Shown: piece by piece, positions 50,163 to 59,062 of the stretch
Layout: every line of letters begins with the position of its first letter
How positions within the stretch are numbered: the stretch's first letter is position 1
Assembly: GCF_042651785.1 (NCBI RefSeq)
Contig: NZ_JBHSEC010000019.1
Span: 310,001 to 374,000, forward strand
Source of the DNA: Chungangia koreensis
GTDB lineage: Bacteria > Bacillota > Bacilli > Bacillales_A > Planococcaceae
Reading direction: 5' to 3'
DNA length: 64,000 nt
Notes under the pieces: generated by a model
The model's database searches: none
The model's input: only the letters and a program-made list of their open reading frames with translations
Told to the model about the DNA's origin: nothing
Program-made: the position numbers and the translations under genes

Positions 50163-50245
50163 ATCCGAACTCCCTTTCTTATGGGGCCAACAGCTGAATG
50201 ACGCCATTGGCCGTATCTATTTTAGTAATGTTCTTAGTTGATCCA

Positions 50246-51541
50246 TTAAGGATATAATCTGTTCAAAAGACGTGGGAATGGGATGGATTCACGTACGTGT
50301 TCAGCTCCGCTGATCCATGCGACTGTTCTTTCAAGTCCTAAACCGAAGCCGGAATGTGGAACAGCGCCTTGGCGGCTTAAATCCAAGTACCATGCATACG
50401 CCTTTTCATCTAATCCATGTTCTTCAATTCGTTGTTTCATTAAGTTATAATCATAAATCCGTTCCGAACCACCGATGATTTCCCCGTACCCTTCCGGTGC
50501 AATCAAATCTGCACAAAGTACAACATCATCACGCTCTGGGTGCGGTTGCATATAGAAAGGTTTAATACCAATCGGATAATTGACTATGAAAACTGGTTTG
50601 TCATAGCTTTCTGCAATCGCTGTTTCATGCGGCGATCCAAAATCGTCACCCCATTGGATGTCATCGAAACCTTTTTCATGCAGAAATTCAATTGCCTCAT
50701 CATAAGTAATGCGAGGGAAAGGAGCTTTAATATTTTCAAGTTTAGATGTGTCTCGTTCTAATCGTTCCAATTCAAGCTTGCAATTTTTAAGTACCGACTG
50801 AACGATATAAGAAACATATTCTTCTTGTACTTTCAACGATTCTTCGTGTTCAGTGAAAGCCATTTCTGGTTCAATCATCCAAAACTCGATCAAGTGACGT
50901 CTTGTCTTCGATTTTTCAGCACGGAATGTCGGTCCGAAAGAGAAAACTTTACCTAATGCCATTGCTGCCGCTTCCATATACAGTTGACCAGATTGGGAAA
51001 GATAAGCATCTTCATCAAAGTATTTCGTATGGAATAATTCAGATGTTCCTTCTGGAGCTGAACCCGTGAGAATAGGCGGATCCACTTTAACGAATCCCTG
51101 ATCATTGAAAAATTCATATGTAGAACGGATGATTTCATTCCGGACTTTCATGATGGCATGTTGTTTCCTTGAACGTAGCCATAAATGACGATTGTCCATT
51201 AAAAACTCTACACCATGCTCTTTAGGGGTAATCGGGTAATCAACTGCTTCCTGGATCACTTCAATTCCCTTCACTTGTAGTTCATAGCCAAAACTTGAAC
51301 GTTCATCCTTTGTCACTTCACCGATGACATACATGGAAGTCTCTTGTGGCATTGCTTTTGCTGTAGCAAAAATATCCTCATCCACTTCGGATTTCACAAC
51401 TACTCCTTGGACAAATCCGGAGCCGTCACGTAGTTGAAGGAAAGCGATTTTACCGCTTGAGCGCTTATTTGCAAGCCATGCTCCAATTTTAACTGTTTCG
51501 CCGACATGGTTCGGCATATCGATAATCATGATTTTTTCCAT
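50246..51541 (-). CDS. asnS: Asparaginyl-tRNA synthetase
   Basis: 431 residues from the ATG at 51541 (MEKIMIIDMPNHVG), after TTGGAGG. Class IIb synthetase: N-terminal OB-fold for the anticodon (about 15-105) and catalytic domain with motif 2 'GPTFRAEKSKTRRHLIEFWMIEPEMAF' and motif 3 'GFGLGLERTVAWISG'. The longer frame extends into aspB and is not needed. It lies 25 bp after aspB, as in Bacillus; no T-box leader is seen before it. Confidence 0.95.
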   Translation of the reverse strand: MEKIMIIDMPNHVGETVKIGAWLANKRSSGKIAFLQLRDGSGFVQGVVVKSEVDEDIFATAKAMPQETSMYVIGEVTKDERSSFGYELQVKGIEVIQEAVDYPITPKEHGVEFLMDNRHLWLRSRKQHAIMKVRNEIIRSTYEFFNDQGFVKVDPPILTGSAPEGTSELFHTKYFDEDAYLSQSGQLYMEAAAMALGKVFSFGPTFRAEKSKTRRHLIEFWMIEPEMAFTEHEESLKVQEEYVSYIVQSVLKNCKLELERLERDTSKLENIKAPFPRITYDEAIEFLHEKGFDDIQWGDDFGSPHETAIAESYDKPVFIVNYPIGIKPFYMQPHPERDDVVLCADLIAPEGYGEIIGGSERIYDYNLMKQRIEEHGLDEKAYAWYLDLSRQGAVPHSGFGLGLERTVAWISGAEHVRESIPFPRLLNRLYP

Positions 51542-51566
51542 AATAGCCTCCAAAAAAGTACTGCGA

Positions 51567-52760
51567 TTAGTCTTGCCATTTTGTTTTGACAAATTCATCA
51601 ATTCTCTTCACTGCTTTTTCTATCAGATCCAAAGACGTTGCATATGAAAGACGGATCGTGTCCGGTGAACCGAACCCAGAACCGGGAATGACGGCAACGT
51701 TCGCTTCTTCCAAAAGTGCTTGAGCAAAGTCATCCACAGAAGTATAGCCTGTTTTTTCAGCAGCTTCTCTTACTTCCGGCAATAAGTAAAATGCCCCTTG
51801 AGGTCTTAACACGTTAAAGCCTGGAATTGCTGCTACCTTCGGATAGATTTCCTTAAGTCTGCTTTCGAAAGCTCGTCTCATTTCCTCTACTGCATCTTGA
51901 GGACCGTTATATGCTTCAATCGCGGCATATTGTGATGTAGTTACAGGATTTGAAGTAGAGTGGCTGGCCAAATCGGTCATCGCTTTTACTATTGTTTCAT
52001 CCCCAGCAATATAGCCGATTCTCCAGCCTGTCATCGAATGAGACTTTGACACGCCATTAATGATGAGCGTACGTTCTTTCGCATCATCGGATAGTTGTGC
52101 AATCGAAACATGTTTCGCGTTATTATAAACGAGCTTTTCATAAATTTCATCGGAAATGACCCAAATATCGGCTTCTTTGCAAACATCAGCAATTTGTTTC
52201 AATTCCTCTTCGGAATAGATCATGCCGGTAGGATTGCTCGGCGAATTTATTATTAGAGCACGTGTTTTTTCTGTAATTGCTGAACGGATCTGCTCTGCTG
52301 TTACTTTGTATTCTTGCTCTTTTGTTCCTTCGATGAAAACTGGGGTGCCGCCTGCCAGTTTAACTTGCTCCGGATAACTAACCCAGTATGGAATCGGAAT
52401 GATCACTTCATCAGATGGGTTTAAAATCACTTGGAACAATGTATATAATACATGTTTCGCCCCTACCCCGACCATAATCTCGGAAGGTTTGTATGTAAGT
52501 TTCTGGTCCCGCTCCAGCTTCGCAATGATGGCGTTTTTTAACTCAGGCAAACCACCTGCAGGAGTATACTTCGTAAAACCGGCTTCCATCGATTCAGCTG
52601 CTGCTTTTAAAATGTTTTCTGGTGTATTGTAATCAGGCTCTCCAGCTCCCAAACCAATGACATCGATTCCGGATGCCTTTAGTTCCTTTGCTTTCGCTGT
52701 AATTGCCAGAGTCGACGACGGTGTTAAAGTTTTGACTCGTTCTGCCAAAGAATACTTCAA
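51567..52760 (-). CDS. aspB: Aspartate aminotransferase
   Basis: About 397 residues from a TTG at 52760 (MKYSLAERVKTL), following GAAGGGGAG; the frame is open 14 codons further but overlaps ypmB. Class I PLP aminotransferase: 'INSPSNPTGMIYSEEEL', the PLP Lys in 'INGVSKSHSMTGWRIGYIAG' and the substrate Arg in 'DTIRLSYATSLD'. Interconverts aspartate and oxaloacetate, here placed before asnS. Confidence 0.94.
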   Translation of the reverse strand: MKYSLAERVKTLTPSSTLAITAKAKELKASGIDVIGLGAGEPDYNTPENILKAAAESMEAGFTKYTPAGGLPELKNAIIAKLERDQKLTYKPSEIMVGVGAKHVLYTLFQVILNPSDEVIIPIPYWVSYPEQVKLAGGTPVFIEGTKEQEYKVTAEQIRSAITEKTRALIINSPSNPTGMIYSEEELKQIADVCKEADIWVISDEIYEKLVYNNAKHVSIAQLSDDAKERTLIINGVSKSHSMTGWRIGYIAGDETIVKAMTDLASHSTSNPVTTSQYAAIEAYNGPQDAVEEMRRAFESRLKEIYPKVAAIPGFNVLRPQGAFYLLPEVREAAEKTGYTSVDDFAQALLEEANVAVIPGSGFGSPDTIRLSYATSLDLIEKAVKRIDEFVKTKWQD

Positions 52761-52774
52761 ATCGATCTCCCCTT

Positions 52775-53257
52775 CTACAAGTTCAGTATGCGTTTCCACC
52801 AATTCCCGTTTTCAAACAGAATATACACATAGTTCAATTTATCATTTGTGCCGATATATGAGACTTCCCATACGGGACCGACCTCTTCCAATCCAAGCCG
52901 TATGTGTAGGACTTCCTTTACGTCCATCTCACTTTGTACAAAATTCAGTGTATCCTCTTGACTAATTCCTTCTTCAAGAAGCACAGTATACACCTCATTA
53001 TTAGAGTCGCCCTCCGGAATAAGAACAGCTTTTGTACGTCCTTCTTCATCTTTCCCGATAACTGTCATATTCGAGGTGAGTCCTCGATATACATACGAGT
53101 CGGTAACTGATACAACTTCCCCTTCGTCAAGAGCTGTTTGCTCAGCAACCTGTTCAGCAGTCTTATAAGGACTTCGCGCCTGTACCAAAACAATGACAGA
53201 AATGACGAGAGCTAAACTAACTAAAAATACACTTATAAAAATTATCCAGTTCTTCAC
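52775..53257 (-). CDS. ypmB: YpmB family protein, membrane-anchored
   Basis: 160 residues. One N-terminal membrane helix (IIFISVFLVSLALVISVIVLVQ), then two PepSY-like units of about 60 residues each ('KTAEQVAEQTALDEGEVVSVTDSYVYRGLTSNMTVIG' and 'ISQEDTLNFVQSEMDVKEVLHIRLGLEEVGPVWEVSYIG'), ending 'YVYILFENGNWWKRI'. The order and the double PepSY layout match YpmB (DUF5590). Function unknown. Between ypmA and aspB. Confidence 0.88.
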   Translation of the reverse strand: MKNWIIFISVFLVSLALVISVIVLVQARSPYKTAEQVAEQTALDEGEVVSVTDSYVYRGLTSNMTVIGKDEEGRTKAVLIPEGDSNNEVYTVLLEEGISQEDTLNFVQSEMDVKEVLHIRLGLEEVGPVWEVSYIGTNDKLNYVYILFENGNWWKRILNL

Positions 53258-53267
53258 TTCATCACCC

Positions 53268-53438
53268 TTACGTCTTGTAGATCGTAAAGATTGCTTCTTT
53301 TTGGTCTTCCGGATTCAAAGCAAGACCGAACATCAAATTCTGTTGCTTCAATGTGCGGTTTAAAGCATCAACAATCTTATACAAATCTGGTTGATAGGAG
53401 ATTTTCACTGTTGAGAGAACCTCTATTTTACTTTCCAT
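53268..53438 (-). CDS. ypmA: YpmA family small protein
   Basis: A 56-residue frame: starts MESKIEVLSTVKISYQPDLY and contains LNRTLKQQNLMFGLALNPED, ending FTIYKT. This is the size and wording of Bacillus YpmA (DUF4264), and it lies where expected between dinG and ypmB. Function unknown. Confidence 0.88.
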   Translation of the reverse strand: MESKIEVLSTVKISYQPDLYKIVDALNRTLKQQNLMFGLALNPEDQKEAIFTIYKT

Positions 53439-53458
53439 CTAATGACCCCAATCTTCTC

Positions 53459-56254
53459 TTATACTAATTTAGTATACCAATTTTCCAATTCCAAGACCAT
53501 ATCTCCCAAAGAGACTTTTTTGACCGGAACTGGCGGCAGTGAGTTGATGAAGTCCTTACCGTATGATTTTCTCTCTATTCTACGGTCTAAAACGATGAAC
53601 ACACCTCTATCGTTAGAGGACCTGATCAATCTTCCGAACCCTTGCCTGAAACGCAAAATCGCTTCTGGAAGTGCATAAGCGGTAAAAGGTTGTAACCCCT
53701 TTTCTGACAGCAGTTCTGCACGGGTTTTAAACACGGGTTCATCAGGTGAGGAGAATGGCAGCCTTACAACGATTACAGCAGATAATGCTTCACCAGGTAC
53801 ATCCACACCTTCCCAGAAACTATTCGTACCAAATAAAACCGAATTACTGAAACGCTGGAATGATTTCAGAAGTCTCATCCTGCTTCCTGATGTCATGCCT
53901 TGGGCAATCAACATATATTCTGACAAGAGTCCTGAATCTTGGATCAAATCAACAGTCTTTCTTAACATATCTTGCGAAGTGAAAAGGACGAAACAACGTC
54001 CTTCCGTAGCAAGTACCGTCTGAATAACCGCATCAGCTACGGCTTCGATAAATTCTGACTGGGGAACTTGTTGGATGTCCGGCATATCCTCAACAATATA
54101 TAAGCTCGCACCTTTATAAAAGCTTTCAGGTGCCGTATATTGGACGATCGGAACTGATTCAGGAAGGCCGAGTTGATTGGCAATAAACCGCTCATTCTCA
54201 GGAACAGTCATCGTGCCAGATGTCCAGATGATTCCCGCCTGTTCACGATGCTGTCCGAACAGAGCCTTTACAGAACCCTCTACGTCGATTGGCCGTTTAA
54301 CGATCACGAGGCTCCCCGGGATGCTTCGTTTATCTTCTTCAATCCAAACAGAATAGTTTTCGTCGGGATTCAAGAAGATTTCGTCCCATTCCGAAGCCTT
54401 AATTTTCATTTCCCGTAGCCAATACAGCCATTCCGATCGGATAAGTGTATTTTTAGCATTCCACTCAATTTGGCTCTTTTTAAATTTCCTTTCAAACATT
54501 TCGGCATAATCAATCCACTTGTGGATTTTCTCCACAACATTACTCAATAATTCATGGGCAGTTTCAATATCTCGCAAGAGAACAGACCGTTTTGTCATAT
54601 GTCTTTTAAACGGCTTTTGAGATAGAGATTCAACTATATTATCGATGGCAAGATCAAAAGATTCGACCATCTGTACATAGCGCCGTTCCAACTCATCTAA
54701 AGTGTTTAAATTCCCAATTCCCCATAATGTAGCCAATTCACGTATGGCTCTTAATAACTGGTCATCATCAAAAGTTCCGATTTGGCCAAATAAGTACTTC
54801 CACTGTGTATAAGAAAAGACTTTCTCCTCCCTTAACACAGAAGCCGATATGAATTGGTGGGCTTCATCAATCACCCATCCATCTGCATTTTTAAGTAACG
54901 GTTCATTGCGATTTAGTTCCGTCAATAGCATCGCATGATTCGTAATGATCAGTTCCGCGTTCCTGCCTTTTTCCAATGCATGCTCATAAAAATCATGGGC
55001 TCGCTCTCTATCATCGATTTTGGTATGTGAGTACTTTCGAATTTTATCAATGAAGAACTGGCCTCCACCTGATACATTCAATTCATCTAAATCGCCTGTT
55101 TCAGTTTTATATAACCATACCAATGTCTGCATAATTGCAAATGTTTCATCATAGGATTCATCCGTTCCGGACAACAACTCAGAGAACCGTTTCAGATCCA
55201 CATAATGATTCATCCCTTTTAACATTGTTAAACGAATCGGTTCTCCCAAGACTAATTCCGTTTTTTTAATTTCTTCTTGTAAGAGTTGATCCAACAAATG
55301 AGTCGTATATGTGCTAATAATCACCTGTTTTTGCTCTGTTTTTGCATAAATCGTAGCAGGTAGTAAATAGGCAAGAGATTTCCCGATACCTGTAGAAGCT
55401 TCCACGACAATTTCCTTTCGACTCGTTAACGCTTTCCATACCGAGTCCATCATTTCGAATTGTCGTTCCCTTTTTTCATACTTCGGGAAAGATTTCTGCA
55501 ATAAATCCAACTTTTCTTGGTCTTTGACCGGATAGTGCAGTTTGATTGTATTTTCACGATTCAAGGTTTCTTTTTTCTTCAGAGCAATGCCTGCATAATG
55601 GTCCGTATCTTCTGATGGAATAGTCCTTCGTTCCTTTAGAGCTAAATAGAAAAGATGAGACAAGTCCGACCTCAAACTAAAAGACCTTTTATGGAGCTGC
55701 TCCAAAGTTTCAGACGGCAGCTTTCTCATTTCATTCATGCATTCAATGAACAATTTAGCGGTAGCGAGTGCATCATCGTCAGCACGGTGAGCGTTTTCTA
55801 ATGGAATTTGAAGATCAGCAGCTAAATCTTGGAGTTTATAGCTATAGGATGTGGGCAATAAAATCTTTGCCAACTCCACAGTATCGACTTTTTTACTCGC
55901 TAATCCTGGGAGTTGAGAACGTTTTAGTTCCGCCTGCAAGAATGTATAGTCAAAATCGGCATTATGCGCAACGATCGTACAATCCTTTAATAACTTATAA
56001 ATTTCTTCAGCGTGCTTTTCAAACGGCAACGCGTCTTTAATATCCGCGTTCGTTATATTCGTCAGTTGCTGAATGAACACCGGAATATCCTTACCGGGGT
56101 GGATGAATGTAGAATAGCTATCGATAATCGTCCAATTCTTGACAAAGACGATGGCGATTTGGATCATCCGGTCACCCTTGGAAGGGGCGTGCCCGGTTGT
56201 CTCCAAATCGACGATTGCATATGTATGGTTTTCCAAAATATCATCATCTCGCAA
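53459..56254 (-). CDS. dinG: DinG family protein with N-terminal exonuclease domain
   Basis: 931 residues. An N-terminal DEDDh exonuclease (about 10-180; 'YAIVDLETTG', 'VAHNADFDYTFL', 'ENAHRADDDALATAKLF') is fused to an XPD/DinG-like helicase (about 240-931). Walker A is 'VVEASTGIGKSLAYLLP', the DEAH box 'WVIDEAHQFI', and 'LFGTNSFWEGVDVPGEAL' and 'RFRQGFGRLIRSS' are motifs V and VI. The iron-sulfur cysteines of E. coli DinG are absent, as in other Firmicutes, where the protein acts as a 3'-5' exonuclease. The start is uncertain: TTG at 56254 with no clear ribosome binding site. Confidence 0.92.
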   Translation of the reverse strand: MRDDDILENHTYAIVDLETTGHAPSKGDRMIQIAIVFVKNWTIIDSYSTFIHPGKDIPVFIQQLTNITNADIKDALPFEKHAEEIYKLLKDCTIVAHNADFDYTFLQAELKRSQLPGLASKKVDTVELAKILLPTSYSYKLQDLAADLQIPLENAHRADDDALATAKLFIECMNEMRKLPSETLEQLHKRSFSLRSDLSHLFYLALKERRTIPSEDTDHYAGIALKKKETLNRENTIKLHYPVKDQEKLDLLQKSFPKYEKRERQFEMMDSVWKALTSRKEIVVEASTGIGKSLAYLLPATIYAKTEQKQVIISTYTTHLLDQLLQEEIKKTELVLGEPIRLTMLKGMNHYVDLKRFSELLSGTDESYDETFAIMQTLVWLYKTETGDLDELNVSGGGQFFIDKIRKYSHTKIDDRERAHDFYEHALEKGRNAELIITNHAMLLTELNRNEPLLKNADGWVIDEAHQFISASVLREEKVFSYTQWKYLFGQIGTFDDDQLLRAIRELATLWGIGNLNTLDELERRYVQMVESFDLAIDNIVESLSQKPFKRHMTKRSVLLRDIETAHELLSNVVEKIHKWIDYAEMFERKFKKSQIEWNAKNTLIRSEWLYWLREMKIKASEWDEIFLNPDENYSVWIEEDKRSIPGSLVIVKRPIDVEGSVKALFGQHREQAGIIWTSGTMTVPENERFIANQLGLPESVPIVQYTAPESFYKGASLYIVEDMPDIQQVPQSEFIEAVADAVIQTVLATEGRCFVLFTSQDMLRKTVDLIQDSGLLSEYMLIAQGMTSGSRMRLLKSFQRFSNSVLFGTNSFWEGVDVPGEALSAVIVVRLPFSSPDEPVFKTRAELLSEKGLQPFTAYALPEAILRFRQGFGRLIRSSNDRGVFIVLDRRIERKSYGKDFINSLPPVPVKKVSLGDMVLELENWYTKLV

Positions 56255-56336
56255 TCATGGTTCAGTAAAAGAAATTGTATCATATTTATGAAACTGAATC
56301 ATTTTCAAGCTATCCTCCCTTAAACATGATGGATAA

Positions 56337-56372
56337 ATGAAAAGCGGGATTCATTTCGAATCCCGCTTCTTG
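56337..56372 (-). terminator. Terminator of the 56400 gene
   Basis: AAGCGGGATTC, 5-nt loop, GAATCCCGCTT (11 bp), then TTC on the minus strand. Confidence 0.8.
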
Positions 56373-56399
56373 CACAGTCAGACTTAGACCTATTTAACA

Positions 56400-57200
56400 T
56401 TAAATAGTATCGTCGTCTCCACAGTGCATCGGACAGCCCGGTGCATTTCCGCTGTTGAACAATTCTAATTGTGTTTGAATTGCTGAAGCTGCTGCATTAG
56501 TTGTGTTATTTGCTTCAGTTGTGGTAGCAAGGAAATTGTTTGCGATGATAATTTGCGCTTCTATGAACGGACAAGTTGCTCCATTCAGAACGTTCAAGTT
56601 AGCTGCTAATAACTGTGTATACAATTGTCTGAACTGTGGTGATGGACCTACAGTTCCTGTGATGACCGCATCATAGTTTGCACTTGTCACAGTAAGACTC
56701 AATCCTTGAGCATCGTTTCCTAATACGATAGAACCGCCTGCATCCGCCAACAATTGTAATCCTAAAGTACGTTGTCTATTTGCCCATGCGCCTCTAGTGA
56801 AGGTACAAGTAGTCGGAGGAGTTGTCGGACAGTTTGCTGTATTCGAACGAGGACCACAGAAGACATCTCCAAGAGTTGCGTTTGCATCAGCACCAATCTC
56901 GATTGGTACATTTACACAAACTACTTGTGAAACTCTAAATCTACATGTGTTGTTTACAGCACGAGTAAATCCAGGTAAGTCTCGGCATCTCTGCGTAAAG
57001 CTTGGGTTACCAACACATCTAACCGTAACATCACCAGTATCCACAGTAGGTGTGATGGTAACTTCGGCTTCAACACAAACAAGTTCACTGACTGTACTGT
57101 CGCACTGATCCAAATCCTGCAGTACTCCAATTGAAGTACCATTAACTTCAGTAACAGGTGTTTCTTCACATCCGCAAGGTTGTTTTAAGTTATCTGCCAT
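56400..57200 (-). CDS. Cysteine-containing spore-surface-like protein
   Basis: 266 residues, no signal peptide, 13 or so cysteines. The N-terminal half (about 30-115) has a strand-rich domain: 'VCVEAEVTITPTVDTGDVTVRCVG ... CRFRVSQVVCVNVPIEIGADANA'. The same pattern occurs in the gene at 57319. The C-terminal half (about 135-250) matches a widespread 'C-x-T-x-G-x-W' domain: 'CTFTRGAWANRQRTLGLQLL' and 'LYTQLLAANLNVLNGATCPFIEAQIIIANNFLA'. It ends 'GCPMHCGDDD'. Cytoplasmic synthesis without export plus many Cys fits spore coat or exosporium proteins made in the mother cell. This role is inferred. It lies between dinG and panD, which are adjacent in Bacillus subtilis. Confidence 0.65.
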   Translation of the reverse strand: MADNLKQPCGCEETPVTEVNGTSIGVLQDLDQCDSTVSELVCVEAEVTITPTVDTGDVTVRCVGNPSFTQRCRDLPGFTRAVNNTCRFRVSQVVCVNVPIEIGADANATLGDVFCGPRSNTANCPTTPPTTCTFTRGAWANRQRTLGLQLLADAGGSIVLGNDAQGLSLTVTSANYDAVITGTVGPSPQFRQLYTQLLAANLNVLNGATCPFIEAQIIIANNFLATTTEANNTTNAAASAIQTQLELFNSGNAPGCPMHCGDDDTI

Positions 57201-57318
57201 TTAATCTCACCTCCTTTTCCTTATCATCCTATTCAGGTTGATAGAGAGAGGTATAAGCTAAATGGCCTGAGCAAATTGTTCTTTTCACTACTTTTTTCTT
57301 ACGTTTATGAGATTTACC

Positions 57319-57666
57319 TTAGCAACATGGCCTGACGGGTGAACAGTCTATTCCACACGAATCAACTTCAGCCTTTGCTCCGAAGCGAACTGGAATTGAA
57401 ACACGAACAAGTTGATTAATTACATACGAACATTCATCTGAACAACTGCACATTGAATCACAAGGATCCAACGAATAATCCAAACATTCCATCCTGACTC
57501 TACCGATTGTTACCTCAGGTGAAACATTAACTCTTGCTTCGATCATGATTTCTTCCTCTAAAAATGCAACATCAGCAGGGCCACAATGTTCTGCTGGTTG
57601 AATCAGGGGTGAATAGTACTTTCGCTTCCTTTTTCTTTGCCATTCACGGCACCGTTTTCTGGACAT
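57319..57666 (-). CDS. Small cysteine-rich protein related to the 56400 gene
   Basis: 115 residues, no signal peptide, 13 cysteines, very basic start (MSRKRCREWQRKRKRKYY). The middle, 'IEARVNVSPEVTIGRVRMECL ... CSYVINQLVRVSIPVRFGAKAEV', aligns with 'VEAEVTITPTVDTGDVTVRCV ... CRFRVSQVVCVNVPIEIGADANA' of the neighbouring gene, so the two share one domain. The end is Cys-rich (CGIDCSPVRPCC). A spore-coat or exosporium role is likely but not shown. Upstream on the minus strand CATCTACTA is close to a sigma-K -10 (CATANNNTA), weak evidence for mother-cell expression. Confidence 0.6.
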   Translation of the reverse strand: MSRKRCREWQRKRKRKYYSPLIQPAEHCGPADVAFLEEEIMIEARVNVSPEVTIGRVRMECLDYSLDPCDSMCSCSDECSYVINQLVRVSIPVRFGAKAEVDSCGIDCSPVRPCC

Positions 57667-57757
57667 CTCCCTCCTCCTTCCAATCCTTTATATAGTTAGT
57701 AGATGCGAATTTCATATAAATTGTGTGGGATTAACTGAGTAAAATAGTAGAGGATTA

Positions 57758-57792
57758 ATTAAAAAGCCCTCTCCAAAATAAGAGAGGGTAAT
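57758..57792 (-). terminator. Terminator of panBCD
   Basis: CCCTCTC, 8-nt loop, GAGAGGG, then CTTTTTAATT on the minus strand. Confidence 0.9.
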
Positions 57793-57819
57793 ATTGTTCA
57801 ATTGAGAAAAATCCATTTT

Positions 57820-58206
57820 CTATCTAATTACTGTCGCTTCCGGCTCGTAATGGATGATTTCGCGGATCGAATTGTCTTCATTCATTATGGCAACAGTTGG
57901 TTTATGTGACGTAGCTAACTCATTCATAACATAGACATAGGAAAGGATAATGACGATATCCCCCTTCTGTACCAACCGTGCAGCGGCACCGTTGACACAA
58001 ATGACACCGCTCCCTCTTTTTCCTGAAATGATGTATGTCTCGAAACGAGCTCCATTATTGTTATTTACAATATGGACCTTCTCATTCGGCAGCATTCCAA
58101 CTGCGTCGAGAATATCCTGATCGATTGTAATGCTCCCAACATAATTCAAATCTGCTTCCGTAACTACCGCTCTGTGTATTTTTCCATTAAGCATCATTCT
58201 TAACAT
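57820..58206 (-). CDS. panD: Aspartate 1-decarboxylase
   Basis: 128 residues, the pyruvoyl enzyme that makes beta-alanine from aspartate for pantothenate. The self-cleavage site is the Gly-Ser of 'NYVGSITID'; 'MMLNGKIHRAVVTEADL' and 'GVICVNGAAARLVQKGDIVIILSY' are conserved family blocks. Third gene of panBCD, 4 bp after panC. Confidence 0.95.
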   Translation of the reverse strand: MLRMMLNGKIHRAVVTEADLNYVGSITIDQDILDAVGMLPNEKVHIVNNNNGARFETYIISGKRGSGVICVNGAAARLVQKGDIVIILSYVYVMNELATSHKPTVAIMNEDNSIREIIHYEPEATVIR

Positions 58207-58210
58207 GTTG

Positions 58211-59062
58211 TCATCCCTTTTTAGTCGACATAATAATATTATCTATTAATCTCACTTTTTCAAAATAAACAGCTGTTGCTAATAACACCTGTTCCGTATC
58301 CTCATTCGCTGGTTGGAGTGAAGGATAATCCAACAGGGAAACATAATCGATTTTGCCGGAGGAATTTTCTTCAATTTTGGCAGCCACAACATGAATGGTC
58401 TTTTGTACGTCTTGAGTTGTTAAATATTCTTCCATGCCTTTTGATAGGGCTTGGTATATTATCGGTGCTTCTTGACGTTCAAGATCAGTCAATCTGACAT
58501 TCCGGGAACTTTTCGCAACTCCATCCCCTTCCCTTACTATAGGTACCCTTCTAATCTCTACAGGGAAATCATAATCACGTACAAACGTTTCTACTATAGC
58601 CAACTGCTGGGCATCTTTCATCCCGAAATAGGCACGAGAAGGTGATACGATATGGAACAGCTTGGCAATGACTTTCAAAACTCCATCAAAGTGGCCGGGT
58701 CTTGACGCTCCACAAAGAGCTTTGGATTGATTGCCTGCAATAATTTGTATACCACCATCAAAAGGATACATTTCCTCGGCACTCGGGTGAAAAATGATAT
58801 CCACTCCGGCTGTTTCCGCCATTTTCGCATCCCTTTCAAAGTCCCTTGGGTAAGTATCAAAGTCCTCAGTAGGACCAAATTGTGCCGGATTTACGAAAAT
58901 GCTCATCACTACGATTTCATTTTCTTTTCTTGCATGTTCGACCAAAGACAGATGTCCCTCATGTAGAAAGCCCATCGTAGGGACAAAACCGATCGATTTT
59001 CCTTCTCGAATCAATGAAGATATTCTGTTGCGCATGTCTGTTTTTGTTGTATAGACGTTCAT
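58211..59062 (-). CDS. panC: Pantothenate synthetase
   Basis: 283 residues. Joins pantoate and beta-alanine using ATP. 'GFVPTMGFLHEGHLSLVEHARKEN' holds the ATP-binding HxGH-type motif, 'VVMSIFVNPAQFGPTEDFDTYPRD' and 'RAYFGMKDAQQLAIV' the remaining active site, with 'GDGVAKSSRNVRLT' as the KMSKS-like loop. Overlaps panB by 4 nt. Confidence 0.96.
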   Translation of the reverse strand: MNVYTTKTDMRNRISSLIREGKSIGFVPTMGFLHEGHLSLVEHARKENEIVVMSIFVNPAQFGPTEDFDTYPRDFERDAKMAETAGVDIIFHPSAEEMYPFDGGIQIIAGNQSKALCGASRPGHFDGVLKVIAKLFHIVSPSRAYFGMKDAQQLAIVETFVRDYDFPVEIRRVPIVREGDGVAKSSRNVRLTDLERQEAPIIYQALSKGMEEYLTTQDVQKTIHVVAAKIEENSSGKIDYVSLLDYPSLQPANEDTEQVLLATAVYFEKVRLIDNIIMSTKKG

